Shown here: positions 25,585 to 33,216 of the stretch, piece after piece | How the letters are laid out: every line of letters starts with the position of its first letter | Position numbering within the stretch: the stretch's first letter is position 1 | NCBI GenBank assembly: GCA_964651325.1 | Contig: CAZYXP010000006.1 | Coordinates: forward strand, 1-34,318 | Source: JADFOB01 sp964651325 | GTDB lineage: Bacteria; Planctomycetota; Phycisphaerae; UBA1845 | DNA: 34,318 nt | Reading direction: 5' to 3' | Notes under the pieces: model-generated | Databases searched by the model: none | Seen by the model: the letters and a program-made list of their open reading frames with translations, nothing else | Told to the model about the DNA's origin: nothing | Translations under genes and position numbers: made by a program

Positions 25585-27429
25585 GTGCCACGATTTGTCA
25601 AACTTTATCGACGAGGATGGGCCACCGCGGACGTGTCTATCGCGGTCTTGGCCATCGCGTTTTTGGCCACGCTCGCGGGCGTCACGGGCTGTTCGACGGG
25701 CCATCAATCAAACCGCTTCAACGTGCCGGTGGATCGCTATCGTTCACACATTGCTCTGCTGGCAAGCGACGCCCTTAAAGGACGCGGCACGGGGAGCGAA
25801 GGCGTTGACTTGGCCGGCGGATACGTTGCCGGGCAATTCGCAGCCGCGGGGCTGAAGCCGGGGGCTGCTGACGGCACCTACTTTCAGTCGTTTTCGATCC
25901 CCCAAAAGGGTAAGTTGTTGGACGATACGTCCTTGTCCTTGTCCGGCGCGGCATCTCCCCTTGAATTGAATGAAGACTATGCCCCTTTTGGCTTCTCGGC
26001 AAACGCGGCGATCGACGGTGGCGTGGTGTTCGTCGGATATGGCATCACAAACCCCGACCAATCCTTCGATGACTACGCGGGAATAGACGTGACCGACAAG
26101 GTCGTGCTCATGCTTCGACGCGAGCCGCCGAAATGGGATGACACGGGGCGTAACAGCCGCCATTCCTTTTTTTCCACGAAAATCAAGCTTGCCAAGGAGC
26201 ATGGCGCCGCGGCCGTGTTGATCGTCAACCAAGCGTCCGGCGAAGACGACGAGGACGAATTGATGCGATTTCGGCCTCGCGGCGGCGATCATGAGCTGCC
26301 GGCGGTGCATCTCAAGCGGCGCGTCGCCGATGATTGGCTAGACAAAGCGGGCTTGGGGTCGTTGGTCGAATTGCAGGCTCAACTCGACACGGATGGACGC
26401 AATGTGTCGGCGCTGTTGCCGGGGATCCGCGTGGATGGCCGCGTTTCGTACAAGCAGGAAGACATGCCGATTCGCAACATTATCGGAATCTTGCCCGGTA
26501 CGGGGGCGCATGCCGACGAGTTTGTCGTTGTGGGCGGGCACTACGACCACTTGGGGGTCCGCCGCGGGAAGATACACAACGGTGCCGATGACAATGCCTC
26601 GGGAACGGCGGGCGTGATCGAAACGGCGTTTGCCCTGGCCGGTCAGAAGGATCGGGATCGGAGCGTCATGTTCATCGCGTTTGGTGGCGAGGAGATCGGC
26701 CTCTTGGGAAGCCAGCATTTCGTCAAGGATCCGCCCATCTCTGTCAGCGCGATCGCGGCCATGATCAACCTCGATATGATCGGACGCGTGGACCATGCGT
26801 CCAAGGCCAACATGTTGGGGATTCAGGGCATCGGAACCGGGGGTGGCTTCACTGAACTGGTCGAAGCCCACGCCGAGCGGGCAGGGATTCCGTTCCTGCC
26901 CGATCCCAGTGCGCGCGGCCCCAGCGACCATTCGTCGTTCTACGGGGCAGGCATTCCCGCGCTGTTCTTCTTTACGGGTTTGCATGACGATTACCATGGT
27001 CCAGGTGACGACACAGAGAAGATCAACTTTTACGGCGCCGCGCAGATTACGGAGCTGGTGAGCGGGATCGCAATGGACTTGGTCAACGCCGAATCGCGCC
27101 CGGTTTTTCAAGAGGTTTCCCAGCGAGCCCAAATCTTTCGTGGGAACCGGCCGGGACAGCCTCGCGTGCTCATCGGTATCGTGCCGGATTTCGAGGATGA
27201 TTCGGAGTTGACCGGTTGGCCGATTGGAGCGATCGTGCCCGGCGGAGCTGCGGGTAAGGCCGGAATGCAAGCCGGCGATCGGATCACGTCTGTGGATGGC
27301 AAGCCGGTTGACGGTCAGGCAGACTACCGCAAGGCCGTGGCGGATAAGAAACCTGGCGATGCTGTGTCAGTGGTTTTTCTAAGGAAAGGCCAGGAAATGA
27401 GCGTCTACGTCACGCTGCAAGGCAGGTAG
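25585..27429 (+). CDS. M28-type metallopeptidase lipoprotein with PA-like and PDZ domains
   Basis: In the 614-residue product the N-terminal helix ends in the lipobox VTGC, so it is probably a membrane-anchored lipoprotein. The M28 core has the zinc ligands and acid residues His319 (GGHYDHLG), Asp335 (GADDNASG), Glu369/Glu370 (GGEEIGLLGS), Asp397 (NLDMIGR) and His471 (DYHGPGD). The segment before it (about 100-300) has a protease-associated-like insert. The last ~85 residues form a PDZ-like domain (GAIVPGGAAGKAGMQAGDRI, then DGKPVDGQADYRKAV). It is probably an aminopeptidase or carboxypeptidase at the cell envelope. The start is GTG at 25585 directly after AAGGAGGT. An in-frame start 150 bases upstream would put poor sequence in front of the signal peptide. 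Confidence 0.93.
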   Translation: MPRFVKLYRRGWATADVSIAVLAIAFLATLAGVTGCSTGHQSNRFNVPVDRYRSHIALLASDALKGRGTGSEGVDLAGGYVAGQFAAAGLKPGAADGTYFQSFSIPQKGKLLDDTSLSLSGAASPLELNEDYAPFGFSANAAIDGGVVFVGYGITNPDQSFDDYAGIDVTDKVVLMLRREPPKWDDTGRNSRHSFFSTKIKLAKEHGAAAVLIVNQASGEDDEDELMRFRPRGGDHELPAVHLKRRVADDWLDKAGLGSLVELQAQLDTDGRNVSALLPGIRVDGRVSYKQEDMPIRNIIGILPGTGAHADEFVVVGGHYDHLGVRRGKIHNGADDNASGTAGVIETAFALAGQKDRDRSVMFIAFGGEEIGLLGSQHFVKDPPISVSAIAAMINLDMIGRVDHASKANMLGIQGIGTGGGFTELVEAHAERAGIPFLPDPSARGPSDHSSFYGAGIPALFFFTGLHDDYHGPGDDTEKINFYGAAQITELVSGIAMDLVNAESRPVFQEVSQRAQIFRGNRPGQPRVLIGIVPDFEDDSELTGWPIGAIVPGGAAGKAGMQAGDRITSVDGKPVDGQADYRKAVADKKPGDAVSVVFLRKGQEMSVYVTLQGR

Positions 27430-27478
27430 CGTCCGCGTTGGATGCGGTCGGCGTCCTCGGCGTGCAGCTAAATGAAAA

Positions 27479-27519
27479 CCCCCGCAAGCGCATTTGGAAA
27501 AGCGCCTGCGGGGGTTTTT
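27479..27519. terminator. bidirectional intrinsic terminator between convergent genes
   Basis: CCCCCGC (27479-27485) pairs with GCGGGGG (27508-27514), and GCGC (27488-27491) pairs with GCGC (27502-27505), with a small internal mismatch. TTTTT follows at 27515-27519. An AAAA run lies on the other side at 27475-27478, so it can end both the M28 peptidase and the convergent DUF1573-thioredoxin gene. Confidence 0.87.
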
Positions 27520-27590
27520 CTATTTCAGGCTGTTGGCCGATCAGGGTGAGTGGACCGCCCATGGAGGGCCGCGTCACCGAGGCCGGTTTT

Positions 27591-30233
27591 CTAGCCCTTG
27601 TTCTTCTTGATCAGCGCATCAAGCTGACCTGCCAGAAGCGTGTCTATGTTCTTCTTAGCGCCGATGTTCACGTGGGCAATCTTGCCGTCCTTGCCGATGA
27701 CCATCATCGTCGGGTAGCTGGTCGCCTTGAATTGTCGTCCAAGGGCGTTGCCGTCGTCCATCGCGATCTCGAAACGCGATCCGACCCCCTTGAACACATC
27801 GGAAGCCTCTTCAGGTGAATACTTCTTGCGCATCGTTTGGCTCATGTTGACAAAGCGAATGCCCTTGGCGACATAGGCTTCGCGAATCTTCTCGACGTTG
27901 GGCAACTGACGCTTGCAGAAGCCACAGTTCGGCGCGACGAAATTCAACACTGTTGCCGGATGGTTCTTAAAATCAGCGTTGGAGATGGGCTTTCCGGCGA
28001 GCGTCTTGAGCGCGAACGACGGCGCGGCCTTCCCAACCATGCCCTCGGCAGGCCGTTTGCGCGGGGCGGCCGGCGCCTTGGCCGCGTAGTTCGGCAACGG
28101 CTTACCGGCGATCAAGGCGTCGAGTTGAGTCTTCATGCGGGTCTCAAGATCGCCGATGTTGCCGACGTTGACGGCTTCCACTTTGCCGCTTTTGCCGACG
28201 ATGACCATCGTGGGAAAGCCCGTGGCCTTGAAGCGTGGACCAACCGCGTTGGCCTGGTCCATGAGCACTTCGCCGCGGAACCCGAGTGTCTTGAGCTTGT
28301 CCATGACCTCTTCGTCCGTAAACTTCTTGTTGTGCATAGTCTCGGCGGCCGCGACGAAGCGAACGCCCTTGGCCTCGTATTCCTTGCGCATGGCCTCGAC
28401 GCGGGGGATCTGCTTGGCGCAGTAGCCACAGTTCACAGCGAAGAAGTCCATGACCGTAATCGCCTTGGCGAATGTGGCCGTGCCGAGGTCGTTCCCAGCG
28501 GTGGTCTTCGCGGAAAAGCTGGGGGCCGGCTTGCCCACGAGCTGGTCCACCGGGCGCTGTCGCGGAGCGGGCGGCTTTTTGGCCTGATAGGATGGAAGGG
28601 CTTTTCCGGCGATCAGCGCGGTCAACTGACCTGACAAACGCGTTTCAAGATCGCGGATGTTGCCAATGTTGACGGCCTCGACTTTCCCGCTCTTGCCCAA
28701 GACGACCATCGTGGGGAAGCTGGTGGCCTTGAATAGCGGTCCTACCGCGTTGTCCGGGTCCAAGAGGACTTCGCCGCCGAATCCGAGCGTCTTGAGCTTG
28801 TCCATGACCTGCTGTTCGCTGAACCGCTTGCCACGCATGGTCTCAGCGGCTGCTACGAAACGCACGCCCTTGCTTTCAAATTTCTTGCGGATCGTTTCCA
28901 ACCGGGGAATCTGCTTGGCGCAGTAGCCGCAGTTCACCGCGAAGAAGTCCATCACGGTGATTGCGCTGGCCAGTGTGTTCGTGCCGAGGTCTCTACCGGC
29001 GAGCGTTTTGGCCGAGAATTGAGGAGCTTTCTTACCTACCAATTCATCTGCTGGGCGCCGGGCCGCTTGCTGTGCGGTGCGGGCCGATTGCGTGCGAATA
29101 GGGACCTTGATGGTCTTGAATTCCGAGTCGTCGGTGTTGATCGTCAGCGTGCGGCCCGCGGTGGGCGCTTCCCATCCGATCGGGAAATCGAGCCGGACAT
29201 CATAGTTCTTGCCCGAATTCTTTTCGTTTAACGTGGCGGTGATCGCGGTATCGTCCACCGAGACGTTGAGCACCTTCATGGGCGTCGAGCCGTAGTTGGT
29301 GACCCGCACGATTCGCGACGTGGCTTTCGTCTGGCCCTTGGTTGCGGCCGCCGAAGCCAAGCTGATCGTCGCCGGCACGATGTCTACCCGCTTGGGGACT
29401 GTTGCCGTAGCGGTTAGCTTGATTTCTTTTTGTGCCTCTACATTTGTTTTTAGCGTGGCCGTGGATCGTGCCGATCCGATCGACATTTTCTTGTCCTTCA
29501 ACGCGACGCGAACCTCGTAGCGGCTACCCTTTTCTAGCTCAACGAGGTTGAAGGCAAACTTGGAATCACTGGGCACGTCGAGCTCAATTTCAATGGGCTC
29601 TTCCGTGTTGTTCGTGATCTTCAAGATGCGCTCTTGCGCGCTATCGCCATAAACCCGACCGAAGTTGGCGGCCGCAGGAATGACATCGATGTAGCGCTTG
29701 CATTCACCCTTCAAGGTCAGGCGGATGTCCGAGTTGACCGGATCGCTGCAGGAAATCGTGATGCTCTTCGAATACCGACCGCGCACCTTGTTGCTGTTGA
29801 TTGAGAACGGGAAGTCTCCCGTGGCGCCGGGCTCGAGCCTCTTGGGGTAGTTCCCCGCCACCGTGCAACCGCAACTCGGCCGTACCTTGGTGATCTCCAG
29901 TGGTTTTGTGCCCTTGTTGGTGACCTTGAACGTGTGGTTGAGCTTGGGGCCTACCCACGTCGTTCCAAAGTCGAAAGTCAGCGCATCGATCGTGAAGATC
30001 GGCTGATCGGCATTGGGGTCTACTTCCTTCAAAACACGTGAGCCGGTTTGACCGCCACGCGGCAATTGCTGGATTCGTTCTACCTGCAGCGGTTTTGCTG
30101 TGGCTCTCGGCTGCAGAGCAACCTTCTGGCGCTTCTTGGCTTCCTGGGCGAGCGCGGTGCTGGTCGCTAGCAGCATAGCCGCGGCGCCGGCGAACACGCT
30201 CGCGGTCACGAAATGGTTTCTTCGATGGTTCAT
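27591..30233 (-). CDS. secreted DUF1573 protein with three tandem thioredoxin-like domains
   Basis: In the 880-residue product a signal peptide (about 1-30, ending TALAQ) precedes a first DUF1573 Ig-like domain (about 78-180) with the typical RPSCGCTV cysteine pair. Two more Ig-like repeats follow (about 181-280 and 283-383). Three redoxin/TlpA-like domains follow at about 398-550, 565-717 and 733-880. Their active sites are CGYC (435-438), CGYC (602-605) and CGFC (770-773), each with a cis-proline segment (SFPTM, GFPTM, SYPTM). Units 1 and 2 are near copies with a 501-base period. The protein probably reduces or isomerises thiols of exported proteins. A start three codons earlier (30242) is possible, but leaves no room for a ribosome-binding site after GAAGAAAG. 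Confidence 0.9.
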   Translation of the reverse strand: MNHRRNHFVTASVFAGAAAMLLATSTALAQEAKKRQKVALQPRATAKPLQVERIQQLPRGGQTGSRVLKEVDPNADQPIFTIDALTFDFGTTWVGPKLNHTFKVTNKGTKPLEITKVRPSCGCTVAGNYPKRLEPGATGDFPFSINSNKVRGRYSKSITISCSDPVNSDIRLTLKGECKRYIDVIPAAANFGRVYGDSAQERILKITNNTEEPIEIELDVPSDSKFAFNLVELEKGSRYEVRVALKDKKMSIGSARSTATLKTNVEAQKEIKLTATATVPKRVDIVPATISLASAAATKGQTKATSRIVRVTNYGSTPMKVLNVSVDDTAITATLNEKNSGKNYDVRLDFPIGWEAPTAGRTLTINTDDSEFKTIKVPIRTQSARTAQQAARRPADELVGKKAPQFSAKTLAGRDLGTNTLASAITVMDFFAVNCGYCAKQIPRLETIRKKFESKGVRFVAAAETMRGKRFSEQQVMDKLKTLGFGGEVLLDPDNAVGPLFKATSFPTMVVLGKSGKVEAVNIGNIRDLETRLSGQLTALIAGKALPSYQAKKPPAPRQRPVDQLVGKPAPSFSAKTTAGNDLGTATFAKAITVMDFFAVNCGYCAKQIPRVEAMRKEYEAKGVRFVAAAETMHNKKFTDEEVMDKLKTLGFRGEVLMDQANAVGPRFKATGFPTMVIVGKSGKVEAVNVGNIGDLETRMKTQLDALIAGKPLPNYAAKAPAAPRKRPAEGMVGKAAPSFALKTLAGKPISNADFKNHPATVLNFVAPNCGFCKRQLPNVEKIREAYVAKGIRFVNMSQTMRKKYSPEEASDVFKGVGSRFEIAMDDGNALGRQFKATSYPTMMVIGKDGKIAHVNIGAKKNIDTLLAGQLDALIKKNKG

Positions 30234-30409
30234 GTTTCTCATCTTTCTTCAAAAAGGAACTTGTCGCTTCGACGACTACGGATTATCAACAAACCGATGG
30301 TGGCGGTATGAACCGCGAACACCTCAAAGCCTGGTGTCTTGCCCTCGCCACGAAACGAGGCCAACATCAAGACCATCGATACGGTAAGCAGTATCGCTTG
30401 CCACACGAT

Positions 30410-30438
30410 ATATAAACCATATCGACGCGTATATTCAA
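30410..30438 (-). promoter_or_regulatory. sigma70-like promoter for the DUF1573-thioredoxin gene
   Basis: Read on the minus strand, TTGAAT (30438-30433) and TTATAT (30415-30410) are separated by 17 bases, in a locally AT-rich stretch. The -35 matches TTGACA at four of six positions; the -10 is weaker. The leader RNA would be about 160 bases. It is directly downstream, in the minus sense, of the inverted repeat at 30442-30470. Confidence 0.48.
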
Positions 30439-30441
30439 CAA

Positions 30442-30470
30442 GGTAACTCGTTTGTTACGGCTACGTTACC
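30442..30470. promoter_or_regulatory. GGTAAC/GTTACC inverted repeat, possible operator
   Basis: GGTAAC (30442-30447) is mirrored by GTTAC (30454-30458) six bases away and by GTTACC (30465-30470). This gives an inverted pair plus a direct repeat of GTTAC. It abuts the -35 of the leftward promoter, a normal place for an activator or repressor site. No binding protein can be named. Confidence 0.35.
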
Positions 30471-30701
30471 GATCGGGGGCGGCTTCCATTGAGCTGGAAT
30501 TCACAACCACGCAGTGCGAAGTAGCCTCGCGTTTCGCGCCGGACGTTCTTGCGGTGTGCCGTTCGATATGCCTGAAACGCTTGTTGGGTTCGCCTACCGC
30601 TTTTTCGGGCATGCGACGCGAGGCCTCATCGTTTGGAAGCGACGGACGCCCCTCTCCTGCAGCATTTGCATTCGCCACCACCCCATGGCAGGATGCGCCC
30701 G

Positions 30702-31196
30702 ATGAGCCGGGTTTTCAATAGTGGCAGGCGATGGATTGTGAGGGTCGGCGCCATAGGTCCGCTTGGCCACATGCCCGCGTCAGGGACGACTACGGTGGCC
30801 TTGGTGGGAATTCCGGCGTTCGCGCTGACTCGAAGCTGCTCGATTCCCGTCTATCTGGTCGCTCTGGTGCTCTTTTCGGCCGCTTCAATCTGGATTCACG
30901 ACGTCGGCGATCGAATCTTGGGTGAAAAAGACAGCCGGAAACTGGTTTGGGACGAATTGGCAGGCTTCTTCGTGGCCGTGTTCATGGTGCCTTTTACCTG
31001 GAAAATTGCCCTCCTGGCGTTGGTGCTGGAGCGATCGCTGGACATCGGCAAGTTTCCGCCGGCCAATTGGGTGGAAAATCACGTGCCTGGCGGCTGGGGC
31101 GTGGTCGGAGACGACCTGATAGCGGGCGCCTATACGTGTGCGCTTCTGCACGCGGCCTGCCACTATTTCCCCGCTTTCTTGGGACTCACCGGCTAA
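30702..31196 (+). CDS. pgpA: phosphatidylglycerophosphatase A
   Basis: In the 164-residue product, of normal family length, GAIGPLGHMPASGTTTVALVGIP matches the PgpA N-terminal segment. HDVGDRILGEKDSRKLVWDELAGFFVAVF contains the conserved D-x-x-x-(V/I)-x-D-E segment. LDIGKFPPANWVENHVPGGWGVVGDDLIAGAYT is the C-terminal signature. It removes phosphate from phosphatidylglycerophosphate to give phosphatidylglycerol at the inner membrane, with about four membrane segments. I chose the ATG at 30702, with AGGA about eight bases upstream, over the ATG at 30693 and earlier in-frame starts. Confidence 0.92.
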   Translation: MSRVFNSGRRWIVRVGAIGPLGHMPASGTTTVALVGIPAFALTRSCSIPVYLVALVLFSAASIWIHDVGDRILGEKDSRKLVWDELAGFFVAVFMVPFTWKIALLALVLERSLDIGKFPPANWVENHVPGGWGVVGDDLIAGAYTCALLHAACHYFPAFLGLTG

Positions 31197-31221
31197 TGCG
31201 CTGAGTAAGGCCCGAGAATGT

Positions 31222-31262
31222 GTGCCGCGAACCGAACCGCGCCCGTCAGGAAGCGGCCGAAC
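31222..31262 (-). repeat. copy of a dispersed GC-rich repeat
   Basis: Read on the minus strand it contains GGCCGCTTCCTGACGGGCG and then CGGTTCGGTTCGCGGCACAC. In one frame this spells PLPDGRGSVRG, a phrase I recognise from many spurious annotated peptides of planctomycetes and related phyla, which suggests an interspersed repeat. The rest of 31197-31547 shows no gene except the upstream part of the sigma factor frame. No good promoter for the sigma gene was found. Confidence 0.45.
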
Positions 31263-31547
31263 CAATACCAACAACGGCCCTCGATTCCAGTCTCAATTCG
31301 GAAAGAGCCTAGCTGTCCGAATCCCCACAGCGGTCGCCGAAGCGCGTAGATTCAACTGGTATTGCATCTTTCGAAGCCTGATTCGGTAAGGTTTTGACGG
31401 AATTGCCGCGTGTACGCAGCGGGGCAAGCCCCGGGGATCGAGGTCCGCGGCCCTATTTTCTCGGAAACGCGACTAAACGATTGATGGTCGTTGCGCAACC
31501 CATAGGTGTGCGACGTGATGAGGCAATCAGCCCCTACGGAAGAGTTC

Positions 31548-32171
31548 ATGAAGACCCGCGAATTCGACAAACGGGCGTTTGTCTTCCGTGCCGGGGGCCG
31601 CGAGCCGTTTTTGCGGTGGCGGCCGCCGGATAGCGCGTCGGATCCTTCGATTCGTGCGCGGATGGTTCGCCTGGCGTACCGGTATCTTTGGAATCGAGAG
31701 GAAGCTGAGGATGTGGCGCAGGAGGCGTTGTCGGTAGCGTTTGAGCGGGCCGACCTCTTGCGGGATCGTAAGAAATGGTGGGCTTGGGTATGTCGCATCA
31801 TGGTAAACACGTGTCATGCAAGACTTCGCACCGCCACGCGGCAGCAGGGGCACGTAGAACGGTATGCTCGGCATCGCGTTGCCGCGATGAACCGGCCGCC
31901 GGCTTCGGCAGCGGGCGATCGTTCCGCGATCCTGCGGGCGGCCCTTGGAAAGCTACCGCGGCGGCAGCACGAAGTCATTATCTTGCGGCATCTTGAGGGG
32001 ATGAGTTTCGACGAGATCGGGCGCATTCTGGAGATTTCGTCAGCCACGGCGCGGGTTCATGCCATGGCCGGGCGCGAGTCGCTTCGAACCCTGCTTCTGG
32101 AATCCCATGGCGAGCTGTTCGAGGAAGCCCAAAACCAAACCGGAAGCCACGGGCGTGAAAGGCCACGATGA
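31548..32171 (+). CDS. ECF-type RNA polymerase sigma factor
   Basis: In the 207-residue product region 2 is at about residues 38-97 (RMVRLAYRYLWNREEAEDVAQEALSVAFERADL, then WAWVCRIMVNTC). Region 4 is at about 130-185 (LPRRQHEVIILRHLEGMSFDEIGRILEISSATARVH). Region 3 is missing, as is standard for the extracytoplasmic function class. It redirects RNA polymerase to a small regulon. The ATG at 31548 has GGA seven bases upstream; in-frame ATG 31518 and GTG 31506 are alternatives. Its stop overlaps the start of the anti-sigma gene (ATGA), the usual arrangement for a factor and its inhibitor. Confidence 0.92.
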   Translation: MKTREFDKRAFVFRAGGREPFLRWRPPDSASDPSIRARMVRLAYRYLWNREEAEDVAQEALSVAFERADLLRDRKKWWAWVCRIMVNTCHARLRTATRQQGHVERYARHRVAAMNRPPASAAGDRSAILRAALGKLPRRQHEVIILRHLEGMSFDEIGRILEISSATARVHAMAGRESLRTLLLESHGELFEEAQNQTGSHGRERPR

Positions 32172-32722
32172 TGCACTGTGACGAAGCGAAACAGCGCTGG
32201 CATGAGCAATTGGATGAGGGCGGGCGAGACGGCCCACTCGCGGAGCACGTTGCCCGCTGTGTTTCATGTGCCCAATACGCGGCACAGATGGAGACGGTCT
32301 TGTGCGGCCTGGATGAGCTAGGCATTCAAAGCGAGTTGGATATTGCGGTTGGCGCTTCAGATGGCCGCGCGGCAAGGTATGGGCGGCGTTGGCGATGGTT
32401 CAGGCCGCTTGCCGTCGGACGGGCTGCCGCGGTGATCGCGTTGTGTTTCGGGGCCTATTCGTGGATGGAACCCGGCGGGGGGCGGCAGTCGATCGAGTCG
32501 GGCGCGGGCCGATCAGACGTGGGAACCGTTGATGGTGTAACGCACGGCGATACGAAAATGCCCGGCCGCATTGCCTGGCCGGAGGCCACTAATCTGGGAG
32601 TGACGCTTCGTGGCAAGAGCGCGACGCGATTCCTGGCCGTCGACCAACCGACGATGTCGCCGGATGTCTTGATGATACGACTTTATGAAACGGGTGTAGC
32701 CGGCCATCCCGGCGTTGATTAG
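32168..32722 (+). CDS. zinc-finger anti-sigma factor, membrane-anchored
   Basis: In the 184-residue product the N-terminal domain has MHCDEAKQRWHEQLDEG and then the ZAS motif His27-x3-Cys31-x2-Cys34 (HVARCVSC). Such domains bind and hold an ECF sigma factor. One membrane helix is predicted at about 82-100 (AVGRAAAVIALCFGAYSWM), with an ~84-residue extracytoplasmic tail that could sense envelope conditions. It is translationally coupled to the sigma gene by a 4-base overlap. The next ATG (32171) is an alternative start one codon later. The tail has no recognised domain. Confidence 0.85.
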   Translation: MMHCDEAKQRWHEQLDEGGRDGPLAEHVARCVSCAQYAAQMETVLCGLDELGIQSELDIAVGASDGRAARYGRRWRWFRPLAVGRAAAVIALCFGAYSWMEPGGGRQSIESGAGRSDVGTVDGVTHGDTKMPGRIAWPEATNLGVTLRGKSATRFLAVDQPTMSPDVLMIRLYETGVAGHPGVD

Positions 32723-33200
32723 CAGTACAGCGCAAAGTCGTCACAAACCCGGAGCGCAGGCATCTTGCCTGCATCATAATTGCGGGTCGTGCAGGCTGGA
32801 AGCCTGCGCTGCGAGCGACCTTTCGCTGTACTGTTTGGCGGGTGCCGCGGGGTCCCTGACAGAATCAGCGGTCGGTGTTGCAGGCTTCGGTAGTCGGCGC
32901 TGTAGGCTTCTGGTGGTTGCGGTTGCAGGCTGAAGGCCTGCTCTATAGTAGCCGGGGGCAAGCGAAGCGCCGCCCCCGGATCGTGTCGCGCCCCAGTCGC
33001 CCGCACCCTGCAGGGGTCGTCTATGCTGCTAGGTGTGTGTGGGACGTGACGCTCAGCCGCACCCCTACAGGGTCGATTGGAATGGGTTGTGGGTGAACCG
33101 TGGGTCCGTTCGGCCGCGGCCCACGGCTACAGCCTTTCAGGCTGCAGGAGAGAACGGCGCCATCATCGCCGGGGCCGGTTTGATACGCAACGAATCCAAC
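32723..33200. repeat. island of small GC-rich palindromic repeats
   Basis: The stretch is non-coding and packed with short palindromes. Three 17-base elements have the form GCAGGC-N5-GCCTGC (32756-32772, 32791-32807, 32925-32941). Half-elements lie near 32878 and 32902. CAGCCT-N3-AGGCTG lies at 33130-33144. CCGGGGGC/GCCCCCGG with a 12-base loop lies at 32952-32979. The first two 17-base elements are 35 bases apart. Such dispersed palindromes are REP-like and may fold in RNA after the anti-sigma stop. Confidence 0.75.
33004..33074. repeat. inverted repeat pair CACCCTGCAGGGGTC / ACCCCTACAGGGTCG
   Basis: CACCCTGCAGGGGT at 33004-33017 is mirrored, with one mismatch, by ACCCCTACAGGGT at 33061-33073. 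The two enclose about 43 bases. Each arm is itself nearly palindromic. It lies in the repeat island and could be a small mobile or transposon-derived element, or two neighbouring REP units. Confidence 0.5.
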
Positions 33201-33216
33201 AAAAGGAGAATTCGAA

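Larger units (their letters stand above)
30243..30701. other. 459-base divergent region between DUF1573 gene and pgpA
   Basis: The stretch nearest the leftward gene is AT-richer than the rest of the window and carries its likely promoter and an inverted repeat (listed separately). The part from 30471 to 30701 contains no gene, repeat or clear promoter for pgpA. An in-frame upstream extension of pgpA has no ribosome-binding site. Confidence 0.5.

Noticed and set aside
26338..27270. 310-codon minus-strand frame antisense to the M28 peptidase
   Set aside because: The sense strand encodes conserved metal ligands and a PDZ domain; the antisense product resembles no family.
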